Source: Acidobacteriota bacterium
GTDB taxonomy: Bacteria > Acidobacteriota > Terriglobia > Terriglobales > Acidobacteriaceae
Assembly (NCBI GenBank): GCA_025359885.1
Contig: JANYDG010000057.1
Span: 1 to 59,220, forward strand
Length of the DNA: 59,220 nucleotides
Direction: 5' to 3'
The notes below the pieces were generated by a model, which ran no database searches, was not told the origin of the DNA, and saw only the letters and a list, made by a program, of their open reading frames with translations. The position numbers and the translations under genes were made by a program. This document shows positions 9,395 to 19,100 of the stretch, piece by piece (within the stretch, counting starts at the first letter, position 1; the number at the start of each line of letters is the position of its first letter).

Positions 9395-9607
9395 TCAGGA
9401 CAGTCGACGATCTGCAGCCGGTCGCAGGCCTGATCCAGGAGTGATGCAGGCCTGATCGAGGCCCGATCCAGACCTGATTTCAACAGCCAGAGTCGCACAG
9501 GTACGCAGATGACGAAAGCGTAATCTGCGCGTCATGCTGGCGTCCTTTTCCATTCGATAGACTTCGCTCGTTGGTGCTGCCCCGCCCAACTGATCCACGA
9601 ACTGCAC
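9395..9607 (-). pseudogene. Probable relic of a small XRE-type HTH protein
   Basis: The minus-strand frame from a GTG at 9607 gives 70 residues. The middle part, TSEVYRMEKDASMTRRLR, resembles the recognition-helix end of small XRE-family regulators, where a Y/W-R-x-E-x-x-x-x-x-x-P-S/T-L pattern is usual. The residues before it are too few to form the first helices. Residues after about 45 come from the degenerate repeat at 9424-9478. It is probably a fragment of an antitoxin-like regulator, but the assignment is weak. Confidence 0.3.
9424..9478. repeat. Short degenerate direct repeat
   Basis: GCAGGCCTGATC occurs exactly at 9424-9435 and 9446-9457. Two further decayed units follow, GAGGCCCGATC and CAGACCTGAT. 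The four copies sit in a relic-rich intergenic region, and no function is apparent. Confidence 0.6.
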
Positions 9608-9916
9608 TCGCGGAAAGAAAGCATCGACCGGTGGTACGTTCTTGTTCCAAAGTTCAAAAATGCCGGCATGTCGAAGGGCGAGCTGGGGTCGTTTCAGAAA
9701 ACGGAGCGCGCGTTTTCAAATGCACGCTGCAAACTCAGAACTTGTTGGATTGAAGGTCCAGGATGCCTCTACTCGGTCGATTTCGTAGCAACTCATTGAT
9801 TCGATGCTCGATCGTATCCCTCACCCAAGCTAAGTTTCCGTTTCCTCAAGCGAGCCTGTACTGCGCGACCGATTCCTGGTTGCGCGAAGAAGTAAACGAA
9901 CCAAGGAGAAGGATAA
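9608..9916. other. Upstream region of the propeller-phosphatase gene, no gene called
   Basis: A start-less plus-strand frame stays open from about 9523 to 9797, but it matches nothing I know. The only strong signal is the ribosome-binding site AGGAGAAGGA at 9903-9912, before the ATG at 9917. No promoter could be assigned with confidence. Confidence 0.35.
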
Positions 9917-12703
9917 ATGGCAAGTAACATTTCTCGGATCAACAGTCTGCGTCTGCTCGCCGGAATTCTGGCGACGTCGCTGAGCATCCCCGCCCTTGCA
10001 CAGTCCGTACAATTCCCAACTTACCCTGTCGGCCCTCAGGCAGATGGATCATGGGTGGTCAGCGATGGCCAGATCATCACCCCGACCGGCATCCAGGTCG
10101 CCCTCGGAAACAATGTTCGCGCCAAGGCCGTCGCCGTTAACCCGACCGGCAATCACACTGCCGCAGTCCTGACCCTGGGCGCTCCAGAAGCCGTCGAAGT
10201 CTTCAACACCGTTACCGGCGCCGTCCTCCAGGGCTACATTCCTTTCGGTGTCGATCCCAGCGGCAGCTACAGCGGCATCACCTACTCGGCCGATGGCAAG
10301 CACCTCTACTTCAGCCAGGCCAGCAGCAACGTCATGATCGCCAACGTCAACGCCGCTGGCTATCTGAGCGATGGTGTCCACGTAAAGGTGCCCGCGAACA
10401 CCTCCTTCATCAACTGCTTCCCCAACAGCCCCATGGGTGCATTCGGCCAGTCGTGCGGCCAGTTCTTCTCCGGCGGCACCTCCTATCCCGGCGGCATCGG
10501 GCTCTCTCCGGACGGCACCTCGGCGTACGCTCTCTTGAACCAGAACAACACCCTGGCCAAGATCGACCTGACCCAGACCCCGGCTGCGCTCGGTACTCAG
10601 ATCCGCGTCGGCAACGCTCCGCACAGCATCCTGATCTCCGCTGATGGCAACACCGCTTACGTCAGCAACGAGGGTGGCCGTATCGCTACCCAGAATGACT
10701 TCCAAATTCTCTCCACTGGAACTCCGATTGTCGCCGATAGTATTGTTGGTGCCGCCGTCACCGGTTCCGTTTCCGTCGTCGATCTGCCCTCGCTCACGGT
10801 CACTGCAAACATCGCGACCGGCCTGCACCCGACCGGCCTTGCCTTCTGGGGCAAGTACCTGTTGGTCGCCAACGCCTACAGCGACAACATCCAGGCCATC
10901 GATACGACCACCAACACCGTTGCGTGGAAGATCGGCGTCGGCGTGCCAGTCACCATTGGACAAAAGACCTTCTTTGGCGCCGGTCCGAACTCGATCGCCG
11001 TCGATTCCGTCAATAACATCGCCTACGTTGCCCTGTACAACGCCAATGCGATCGCGGTCGTCAACCTCGCTTCCGGCGTCAAGACCCCTGTCCTCGGATA
11101 CATCCCCACGGCCTACGCGCCGAGCTCGGTGGTGCTTGACACCGTTGACAACGTGCTCCTCGTTGCCAACGACAAGGGCGTCGGTGCCCGTTACTCCTAC
11201 GAAAAGGACTTTGGCGTCACCGGTTACAACACTCACCAGGACAATGGCACCGTCAGCATCATTGCCGTGCCCAACCCGGCGGCGCTCTCCACCATGACCA
11301 CCCAGGTTTGGCGGAACAACCATTGGGATCTGACGGAGAACGTGGCTTCTGCCAGCGGTGGCAGCCCCTCGACCCCCCCAACCGCTATCCCGGCCCACGT
11401 CGGCGATCCTTCGCTGATCAAGCACGTCTTCCTCATCATCCGTGAGAACCGCACTTACGATCAGGTCCTCGGCGATGTCGCGGCCGGCAACGGTTCGCCC
11501 GCTCTCGCGGTCTTCGGTGCCAACGTCACCCCCAACGTACACTCTCTCGTGCAGCGCTTTCCGCTCCTCGACAACTTCTACAACCCGAGCCGCCAGTCGG
11601 CCGACGGGCACAACTGGGTCCTTCAGGCGATGGCACCTTACGCTGACGACATCGAGTCGCCGTGGTGGGAGCGCAGCTACCCCTCGCAGGGCGGCGATGC
11701 GATGGCCTATCAGCCCAAGGGCTTCCTCTTCTCACAGGCCGAAGCAAAGCGCCTCTCGGTCAAGATCTATGGCGAATACGCTGAAAACGCAACCTACGCC
11801 AAGAATGTCTCCTGGCGTCAGTACTACAATGACGCTCTGAGCTATGAAGCTGGCAACGAGACGAACCTCCAGTACTTCACTAACGTCAAGATGACCTCCT
11901 CGATTCCGGCAGTCAAGGGCGTGCTCAACACCTACTTTCCATGGTTCGATCTCAACATTCCCGAGCAATTCCGCTTCGATATCTGGAAGCACTACTTCGA
12001 CGCGGACGTAGCTGCCGGTAAGGTTCCCGCGCTGACCATCCTCACCTTCGGTGTAGACCACACCGGTGGTCCTTCGACCGCCGTTGCTGCTCAGGCCGAT
12101 AACGACCTGGCCGTAGGCCGCTTGATCGAAGCCATCACCAAGAGCAACGTGTGGAACTCTTCGGCCATCTTCATCGAAGAAGACGATGCGCAGAACGGCG
12201 TTGACCACGTCGACGGACATCGCAGCCCTGGCTACGTCGTCAGCCCCTACGTCATTCAGACCGGCATCACTGACCACACCCACTACAACCAGGTCAACGT
12301 CACCCGCACCATCGAACAAATCCTCGGCCTTACCCCGATGAACCAGTTCGATCTCGTCGCCTCGCCGATGACGACTCTCTTCATCGACAATCCGCCTGCT
12401 GACAACTTCCTTCCCTGGACACACGTCGCTAACCTGGTGCCGCTCGACCAGGGCGTTGCCGCCTCTGTGATCAACAAGGCCGACACCCCGGCGATCAAGA
12501 CCCTGCGTGCAGCCTGGGCCGCCAAAAAGACCCAGCTGTTCCGCGGAAAGACCACCAAGCCCGATTCGGTCGACTCGGAAATCCTCAACCACATGATCTG
12601 GTACGAAACCACTGGATACACCCGCCCCTACCCCGGCGAGAACAAGGTTCTTGCCCCTAGCGACTTCAAGACCGCGACTTCGGTCCCGGTCGACAACGAC
12701 TAA
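9917..12703 (+). CDS. Secreted YncE-type beta-propeller fused to alkaline-phosphatase-like phosphoesterase
   Basis: The 928-residue product begins with a signal peptide (LLAGILATSLSIPALAQS). Residues about 30-480 are a YVTN/YncE-type propeller with repeated blades such as LSPDGTSAYALLNQNN and ISADGNTAYVSNEGG. Residues about 500-850 are a phosphoesterase domain of the acid phosphatase/phospholipase C type, opening with HVFLIIRENRTYDQVLGD and containing FIEEDDAQNGVDHVDGHRSPG, whose Asp and His residues are likely metal ligands. Substrates of this domain order are unknown; a periplasmic or extracellular phosphate ester is likely. The very strong ribosome-binding site and C-ending codon bias suggest high expression. 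Confidence 0.88.
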   Translation: MASNISRINSLRLLAGILATSLSIPALAQSVQFPTYPVGPQADGSWVVSDGQIITPTGIQVALGNNVRAKAVAVNPTGNHTAAVLTLGAPEAVEVFNTVTGAVLQGYIPFGVDPSGSYSGITYSADGKHLYFSQASSNVMIANVNAAGYLSDGVHVKVPANTSFINCFPNSPMGAFGQSCGQFFSGGTSYPGGIGLSPDGTSAYALLNQNNTLAKIDLTQTPAALGTQIRVGNAPHSILISADGNTAYVSNEGGRIATQNDFQILSTGTPIVADSIVGAAVTGSVSVVDLPSLTVTANIATGLHPTGLAFWGKYLLVANAYSDNIQAIDTTTNTVAWKIGVGVPVTIGQKTFFGAGPNSIAVDSVNNIAYVALYNANAIAVVNLASGVKTPVLGYIPTAYAPSSVVLDTVDNVLLVANDKGVGARYSYEKDFGVTGYNTHQDNGTVSIIAVPNPAALSTMTTQVWRNNHWDLTENVASASGGSPSTPPTAIPAHVGDPSLIKHVFLIIRENRTYDQVLGDVAAGNGSPALAVFGANVTPNVHSLVQRFPLLDNFYNPSRQSADGHNWVLQAMAPYADDIESPWWERSYPSQGGDAMAYQPKGFLFSQAEAKRLSVKIYGEYAENATYAKNVSWRQYYNDALSYEAGNETNLQYFTNVKMTSSIPAVKGVLNTYFPWFDLNIPEQFRFDIWKHYFDADVAAGKVPALTILTFGVDHTGGPSTAVAAQADNDLAVGRLIEAITKSNVWNSSAIFIEEDDAQNGVDHVDGHRSPGYVVSPYVIQTGITDHTHYNQVNVTRTIEQILGLTPMNQFDLVASPMTTLFIDNPPADNFLPWTHVANLVPLDQGVAASVINKADTPAIKTLRAAWAAKKTQLFRGKTTKPDSVDSEILNHMIWYETTGYTRPYPGENKVLAPSDFKTATSVPVDND

Positions 12704-12719
12704 TCCACGATCAAACAAC

Positions 12720-12760
12720 AAAGGCCCTCTTCCCGGTCTCCGGGGAGAGGGCTTTCTCTT
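12720..12760 (+). terminator. Intrinsic terminator between convergent genes
   Basis: A 13-bp stem pairs 12724-12736 (GCCCTCTTCCCGG) with 12740-12752, with one G-T wobble and a three-base loop. AAA on the left faces TTT on the right, then a T-rich tail. It lies just past the phosphoesterase stop and touches the end of the convergent kinase gene. Confidence 0.85.
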
Positions 12761-14215
12761 TCACTTCAGAAATGAATTGATCGGCAAATGAAGCGAGACC
12801 CGCGTACCCTTCCCCTCTTCGCTCGAAATACTCACGCTGCCCCCATGAAGAAGCGCAATGCTTTGTACGATCGCCAAACCAAGTCCGGTGCCTCCCGAAC
12901 TCTGGGAACGCGACGAGTCGACCCGGAAGAAGCGATCAAACACTTTGGGCAGAGCTTCAGCAGGAATGCCAATCCCCGTGTCTGACACTTCGATGTGAAT
13001 CATGGAAGTTTCGGTATGGGTTTCCAAAACCACTCGACCGCCGGGCTGCGTGTTTGCCAGGGCATTCGACGCCAGGTTACCGACCGCCCTCTGCATCAGC
13101 GCGCGATCCAGTTCGGCCATCACCGGTTCACTTGGAATAACCGTGCCGAGCGTGATCCCGCCGTCGGCGGCCGATGCTTCGTAGTACTCCCGAACTTTCC
13201 CCAGCAACTCACTCACATCCACCATCTCCCTGCGCAAATGCGTCAACGGGCTCTCGGCCCTGGCCAGAAACAACAAGTCGCCGATCAAATCGGAGAGCCG
13301 CACGGACTCTTCCAGGCAAGACTCGATTACCTCGCGATATGCGCCAGCGCCCCGAGCGCGGGCCAGGGCAACTTCCGCCTCGCCGCGAATATTGTTCACC
13401 GGCGTGCGAAGGTCGTGTGCAATGTCTGCGGAGAATCGCGAGATGCGCTCGAATGACTCCTCCAGCCGATTGAGCATCTGATTGAAGGTGCGGGCCAGCG
13501 AAGCCAACTCGTACGGGTAACCTTCCAACTGAATCCGCTCGTGCAGGTTGGTGGAACTGATATGGCGTGCAGTGGTGGCCATCTCCTCCAACGGGCGAAT
13601 CCCCTGGCGCGCAATCCTGTAAGCGATCAAGGGATAAACAGCGAACGTGGCCGAAAGTATCGCCCAGAACCAGTACCGAAAACGCGCCAGCAGCGACTCC
13701 TGTTGCGAGACATCGACAGCAATCTCAATCGTGTCCACCCGGGTTGCAGTCGGCCCCACCGGTGCCGCGGCGCTTCTCACGCGGAAGGACTTACCCTGCT
13801 TGCCAGTAATTCGAAAGGTGCGATCCGGGCGGTATCTGGTCAGCGCGACCAATCGCCCAAGGTCCACCTGATCCGCTATGCCCGGCGTCGTCATCAGCGT
13901 TGCGCTTCGATCGTCCAGCAGCCGGATATAGAACTGCTCGTACCGACGGGCCGCCGATTCCAGCTCTACTTCCTCGTGCAGGGCGTTCTCGTCCTCGGGG
14001 CGGTCGCGCAACATAGTGCGCAAAACCAGCACCTTGTCCTCAAGAAACAAATCGGTGCTGCTTTCCAACTCACTCACCAGCACCCAATAGAGACCGACGC
14101 TCGAAAAGAAAACGAGAAACAAGCCCGCCAATGCGTAGCCGGCTGTTAACCGGAAAGCCAGACTTCCCCAAAGGTGCGAGGCCGTCACGGATTTAGCAGT
14201 CGGTTTCCATGACAT
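12761..14215 (-). CDS. Sensor histidine kinase, heavy-metal sensor (CusS-like) type
   Basis: The product is 484 residues. A first membrane span lies at about 22-45 ([19 protein letters not shown]), a periplasmic sensing region at about 46-180, a second span at about 183-203, and a HAMP linker follows. The HisKA phosphoacceptor is the His in [15 protein letters not shown]. The ATPase domain shows the N box ([14 protein letters not shown]), G1 ([18 protein letters not shown]) and G2 ([10 protein letters not shown]). Domain order and length match the CusS/heavy-metal sensor group, although the ligand cannot be read from sequence. Its start overlaps the end of the response-regulator gene by 23 bases. 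No efflux pump is adjacent. Confidence 0.9.
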   Translation of the reverse strand: MSWKPTAKSVTASHLWGSLAFRLTAGYALAGLFLVFFSSVGLYWVLVSELESSTDLFLEDKVLVLRTMLRDRPEDENALHEEVELESAARRYEQFYIRLLDDRSATLMTTPGIADQVDLGRLVALTRYRPDRTFRITGKQGKSFRVRSAAAPVGPTATRVDTIEIAVDVSQQESLLARFRYWFWAILSATFAVYPLIAYRIARQGIRPLEEMATTARHISSTNLHERIQLEGYPYELASLARTFNQMLNRLEESFERISRFSADIAHDLRTPVNNIRGEAEVALARARGAGAYREVIESCLEESVRLSDLIGDLLFLARAESPLTHLRREMVDVSELLGKVREYYEASAADGGITLGTVIPSEPVMAELDRALMQRAVGNLASNALANTQPGGRVVLETHTETSMIHIEVSDTGIGIPAEALPKVFDRFFRVDSSRSQSSGGTGLGLAIVQSIALLHGGSVSISSEEGKGTRVSLHLPINSFLK

Positions 14216-14867
14216 AGCCAGCGCCCCGAACGGTATGGATCAATTTAAGCAGAAATGGGTCGTCCACCTTGCTGCGCAACCGGCGCACGTTGACATCGAC
14301 GACATTGGTGTCGCTATCGAAGTTCATATCCCAAACCGCTTCGGCGATCAGCGTGCGGGAAAGCACCTCGCCCCTGCGTCGCGCCAGCACCGACAATAGA
14401 AGAAACTCCTTGGCCGTTAGATCCAGCCGATGACCCGCCCGCGTCGCGCGTTGGCGCAACAAATCGATCTCCAGGTCGGCCATTCGCAGCACCTCGGGCG
14501 CGCGCGCAGGTGCACGACGAAGCAGCGACCGCACCCGAGCCAGCAACTCCGAAAAAGCGAACGGCTTCACCAGATAGTCGTCCGCGCCAAGCTCAAACCC
14601 GCGTACCCGCTCATGGATGGCATCGCGCGCCGTTAGCAGAAGCACCGGCACGCGCGTACCCTCCTGGCGCAGGCGAGACAGCACCTCCCAACCATCCAGA
14701 CCCGGCAGCATCACGTCCAGAATGACCAGATCGAACTCAGACGTTGTCGCCATGTACAACCCGTCCAAGCCGTCTCCGGCTACACTCACCACGAATCCCG
14801 ATTCTCCAAGTCCATTCTTTAAGAACTTGGCAGTTTTCACTTCATCTTCAACAATAAGAATCTTCAT
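14193..14867 (-). CDS. OmpR/CusR-family response regulator
   Basis: The product is about 225 residues from the ATG at 14867 ([13 protein letters not shown]); an ATG two codons earlier at 14873 is possible. The receiver domain has the acidic pocket VEDE, the phosphoacceptor Asp in [13 protein letters not shown], the Thr in LLLTARD and the Lys in DDYLVKPF. The C-terminal winged helix contains [20 protein letters not shown] and [15 protein letters not shown]. It is cognate to the kinase downstream, with which it overlaps, and belongs to the CusR/heavy-metal regulator group. The start lies inside the 3' end of a small upstream membrane-protein gene, so all three are probably one operon. Confidence 0.92.
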   Translation of the reverse strand: MKILIVEDEVKTAKFLKNGLGESGFVVSVAGDGLDGLYMATTSEFDLVILDVMLPGLDGWEVLSRLRQEGTRVPVLLLTARDAIHERVRGFELGADDYLVKPFAFSELLARVRSLLRRAPARAPEVLRMADLEIDLLRQRATRAGHRLDLTAKEFLLLSVLARRRGEVLSRTLIAEAVWDMNFDSDTNVVDVNVRRLRSKVDDPFLLKLIHTVRGAGYVMETDC

Positions 14868-15162
14868 GATCATCCAACTTGTCTGCTTCAGTTTTCGACG
14901 CGACCATCGCGGCCGCTTCGCACCACTGTTGTCCATCGTCAGAACTCCAGCCGCCGCGCGAACTGGATTTCGCCAGCTGTCCCCGAACTGCCGGGTTACT
15001 TGGCGATCCGATGAGCATGTTCAAGTTCACCGAATTGAGGAACCTGCCAAAACCTGCGCCGCTGATGAGAAGGATTGCAAAACCCAAGACGGAAAGCGGC
15101 AGCCTTCGCAGCGCGACACACCAGACCGCGGACGCGAAACTCTCGTTCAAGCTGGAATGCAT
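14848..15162 (-). CDS. Small single-span membrane protein, unknown
   Basis: The product is 104 residues. One hydrophobic segment (about 20-40, [19 protein letters not shown]) is followed by a soluble, mildly acidic tail. AGGAG lies seven bases before the ATG at 15162. The end overlaps the response-regulator start by 20 bases, which favours a real translated gene at the head of the two-component operon. I do not recognise the family. It could be an accessory to the kinase or simply a leader that couples translation. Confidence 0.55.
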   Translation of the reverse strand: MHSSLNESFASAVWCVALRRLPLSVLGFAILLISGAGFGRFLNSVNLNMLIGSPSNPAVRGQLAKSSSRGGWSSDDGQQWCEAAAMVASKTEADKLDDHEDSYC

Positions 15163-15382
15163 ACGTATCTCCTGACAGTTGCTGTTGGTTCGAGAGATTA
15201 CGGAACCAGAGAATCCCTCGTCTGTCCTGGTGTCGGCCCGTTGGCCCCTTGTCGCTTGCAGAAAAGGCTGAACGCCGAATTGCCGAAATCGATGTTATAA
15301 GGGCGCGGATTCAATACTGAGATTCGTTCAGAAAGTACGAAAAAGGGTTTGCCCTCAGGCGCGAAGTTACTCAATACCGAAT

Positions 15383-15410
15383 TGTGGACTGTAGGCTGTG
15401 GACTGTGTGC
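15383..15410. repeat. 14-bp tandem repeat, two units
   Basis: TGTGGACTGTAGGC at 15383-15396 is followed directly by TGTGGACTGTGTGC at 15397-15410, 12 of 14 bases identical. It lies about 220 bases upstream of the two-component operon and could be an operator or a chance duplication. Confidence 0.5.
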
Positions 15411-15689
15411 AAACTGTTTCGAGTTCGATGGCCGTCAGAACCTGACGCCAAGATTGCAACCGGATGATAAAGTTGTAATTTCCCATCATCAAGGCGAGAT
15501 GACTCTTCGATGAACGTTCCGAGAATCGTCAAGGTCATGCTGACGCAACTCCGGGCAATCGATTGAGCGGACAGGAATCACGAACTTCGTCGGCCCAAAC
15601 CGATCTGCCCCTCAACTCGTTGAAGTGTTTCCGTAGAAGTACGGGCAACTGGCGTAAAGTCGAGAAAAGTTTGCCAGCGGCTTCCCAGG
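15411..15689. other. Intergenic stretch, no feature identified
   Basis: No start codon with a ribosome-binding site, hairpin or conserved peptide was recognised here. A plus-strand frame from 15563 runs into the oxidase relic downstream, but its first part is not conserved sequence. Confidence 0.3.
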
Positions 15690-15876
15690 CGCATCTGTTG
15701 CTTCAACGATTCCACGGCGAACTGCTCCATCTGAGTGGCTCCAAGTTCGGCTGCGGCATGGGGCTTTGCGGCGCCAGCGCCGCACTGTGGGCGGCCATGC
15801 TGTCCGCTCTTGCATCCCAGCTTTAGGACCGATTGGCACCGACCCCGTCACCACCAACGAGGGCCCTTCGACCTAG
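15690..15876 (+). pseudogene. Relic of a [2Fe-2S] subunit of a molybdenum hydroxylase (IorA/aldehyde oxidase type)
   Basis: SGSKFGCGMGLCGA at about 15733-15774 is an almost exact first cluster motif of small [2Fe-2S] subunits of xanthine-oxidase-family enzymes, where C-G-x-G-x-C-G-A-C binds iron. Shifting frame gives HCGRPCCPLLHP, corresponding to the following V-D-G-x-x-x-x-S-C strand. A third frame gives IGTDPVTTNEGPST, matching the usual V-T-T-I-E-G-L segment. The second cluster domain is absent. Three frames are needed for one short domain, so this is a decayed fragment; the intact ancestor would have been about 155 residues. Confidence 0.7.
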
Positions 15877-15984
15877 AGCCCGCACTCTGTTCAATTGGCC
15901 TGGGAAGCGAACGACGCACCGCAGTGTGGTAACGGCATAGAGTACCTCCTCAGCGCTTGGCTGTAATAATGCTGTCTTGAACCT

Positions 15985-16028
15985 GGAAATACGAAAGCCC
16001 CTGATTTTTCAGGGGCTTTCGTATTTCC
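15985..16028. terminator. Perfect 20-bp palindromic hairpin; copy 1 of a 33-bp repeat
   Basis: Bases 15985-16004 pair perfectly with 16009-16028 across a TTTT loop, giving a strong stem flanked by A and T runs. It can act as a terminator in either direction. The core CCCCTGATTTTTCAGGGG and flanks at 15986-16018 recur at 22684-22716 with one mismatch in 33 bases. The second copy terminates tRNA-Ser. This copy lies beyond the 3' end of the giant MBG-repeat gene. Confidence 0.85.
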
Positions 16029-16159
16029 TAGGGAGTATGGTATCCCCTCCTCGATTCGACGGGTGAAAGGACTTGGCGGTCGCGGAGACCGCCACCATCC
16101 AAACTTTTATTTTTCTTAATATCGAGGTGTGGAACGTACACCGGCCCAGCCGCCGCGGT

Positions 16160-19100
16160 CTACTGCGGGTTCAAGGTTAACGTTCCACTCTGCAGCGTTG
16201 GTGCGCTGGTCGAGAACCCAGTTTTCTGTCCCGTCCAGTTATTTGAGAACCAGAGACCGTGCTCCTTATCGACCGCCTGAATGGCGATGGTGTTTTTGTT
16301 CGCGGCGCCTGATGCAAACGACATCTGCATCTGCAAATCAACGTTCCTGACCAAGGCGAAGGCTTTACCGTCAGTCACGTCGAAAATTGTCGCGGTGGAA
16401 CTGAAGGTGGCATAAGACGGACTGGGCGGGGCTGGGTACAGGCTCAGGTTCTGGATGGTGCCGGATTCGATCTTATAAACGCATACGTTGTTTTCCCCTC
16501 GACGGGGTAAATAGCCCGGGATATGTCTGAGGCACTTGGAAGTCACAACCACCGAGGCTTTACCCATCAAAGCTGCCGTCGGATCGGTGCCATACCTCGA
16601 GTTCAGCTTAAAGGTGACCTTTGTACCTGCCGTCGGCACAATCAAGCCACCCGGTTTGTATTTGCCGGCTGATTCGTCTTCCATATCGAGGTAAGTCGCG
16701 GTCTGGTATCCGTCGGCAGTCACTGAACCAGCGCCGTTGTTTCCGTCGGTAATCGTGACGCTGGTGGCTCCTGCGCTCGGAGTGTAGTAGGAGCCCGGTC
16801 CGGCAGTCGTCCTTAGAACGTAAGTTCGGTTCACTGGAACATTCGGCATCGTGCAGGTTAGGGTTGCGGTGCCGGCAGACGTCGGAGTGACAAACTGCGG
16901 AGCGCAGTTCCCGGTGAATGGGAAGCCTGGATACGTGGCCGTGAGGGTTAAACCAATTTGCGCATTCGCGATAACGCCGGGGAGCGGGTCGTAGATCGGA
17001 TTCGTTGCGGCCAGAGCGGAAGGATCCTGGACGGTGTAGGTGAAGATGAGCGACTCGGTGTTGGACGAACTGGAGACGGTAAAATCGGTCAGTCCTGTAT
17101 AGGTGAGATAGGCGGGACGCTGCACGACAACCTCGTGAATAGTGGGCGCATTGAAGATGAAATTGGGGTTCGCTGCCAGCGGGGTTGCCACAATTTGATA
17201 AGTGCCCGGCGTCCCATTGATCGCTAGAGGGGAATTGGTAGTTCTCCCTTGCAGTTGAGTGGAATCTCCACTGACGGGATCGAGCACCGACTGCGAAAAT
17301 CCTCCCGGTCCGGTAATGGTTATATTCACGCATTGTGAAGTAGTTCCCGCTCCGCAGGAAGTGGAAGCCAGAGTATTCACGCCGGCGAATGTTCCGGGAC
17401 GCACCTGGAGGCCATAAATCACCTGGTCACCGTATTGCAAGCACGGATCCGTCGTGTTTGCGCAAGCTGTCGGAGTGGTGGTGGCGGTTGGAAATGCGTG
17501 AACGATTAAGTTGACCGGGTAAGGATTGATCACGAAAGTTACTGTCGCTCGGGCGTAGTTGGGATTCGCCGGTGTGACGGTGACCGGGTAGCTGCCGGCT
17601 TGGGTCTTTGCCGCGCCTGTGATACTGAAGGTCAGTCCGGCAACCGGCGAAGTGACCGTTGGCGTTTGCGCAGAGCCGTTGAAAGTATAGGTACCACTTA
17701 TGCTGAAGTTTGCGGGAGCGGGGCTCACCGTAAACGTTGCGCTGGCCGACCCCTGATAGTTGGCGCTTTGAATGGTCGCGGTAATTGGATAGCTGCCTGC
17801 ATTGGTTTGCGGTACACCGGTCAATACTATCTGCAAGCCGGCGGGCACCGTGGCCACGGCGGGAGTGAGCTGACTCCCTGTGTATGTCTGGGTCAGGTTG
17901 GATAGGACCACAGTCGCCACCGCGGGCTGAATGACAAAAGTCGCGCTCGCCGACCCCACATAATTAGGATCGTTGACGCTTGCGATGGCGGTATAGCTGC
18001 CTGCATTGGTTTGGGGTGCGCCGGACCATATTGTCTTCAGGCCGGCTGGAACAGTGGCCGCGGTGGGCGTGAGCGGGCTGCCTGTGTAGGTCTGCGTCAG
18101 GTTAGACAAGGTCACAGTCGCCGTCGCGGGCTGAATGACAAAAGTCGCAATTGCTGTTCCCGTATAAACCGGGTCGTTGATGGCAGCAATCACGGTATAG
18201 CTGCCTGCATTGGTTTGGGGCGTTCCCGACCACACAATCGCCAGGCCGGAGGGTACCGTGCTCACTGCCGGCATCAGCGGATTGCCCGTGTAGGTTTGCG
18301 TCAGGTTGCTGAGTGTTATTACGGCCGCGGTTCCGTTCACCTGGTTATTGAACAGATCGCCGTTGGTGGTCGAAATCGCGGTTCCAACCAGAACCAGCAA
18401 GGCTCTGGAAGTCTGCCCGGCGACCGTGTCTCCGCCGTCGTGAGAGAGGTTGTAGACCACCGCGCCAACGTCGGCTGTACCGGCGGAGTCAGTGACGGTG
18501 TTGCCCGAGTAAGTGACATTGGTTAAGGTCGCTGTGCCGTTGAGGTTAAACAGAGCTCCACCAAACCCATCAGCGGTGCCTCCTCCGCTGCCGCCGACGG
18601 CTGAGTTGGTGGTAAAAGCAGAGCTGACGATACTTGCTGTACCTTGGTGATTGAAGATGGCGCCGCCCAAACCGGCGCCACCGCCGCCGTTGTCTAAGGT
18701 TGCGTGCGTTGTTCCAGAACCACCGGCGAAGACGCTTCCGCCCACGCAGCAGTTGGCGTAGGCTCCGGCGCCGCCAGCACCAAAGCCACCTTGCCCTGCT
18801 GGGGCATATCCCCCGCCACCCCCGCCACCAAAGCCGCCGCTGCCGCCTCCGGCGGCACCGCCGCCGCCTCCGCCAACTCCCCCGCCACCACCGCCGCCGA
18901 CGTAAGAACCACCAGATCCACCACCGCCGAAAGCTCCGCCACCACCGCCACACCTCGTGTTGTAAGAACCAAGGTCCCCGCCTCCTGTGCCGCCGCCAAT
19001 CGCACCGGTACCAGGGACATGGTGAAAGGTACCCTGGGAACTATCTCCACCGTTTTCACCGACGGTGAAGCCGCCGCCGCCGCCGCCGGCCTGGATGTTG

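Noticed and set aside
10049..11611. A 520-codon open frame antisense to the propeller-phosphatase gene
   Set aside because: It is the mirror of strongly C-ending codons on the other strand, has Val/Gly/Asp-rich composition, no start signal and no family resemblance.
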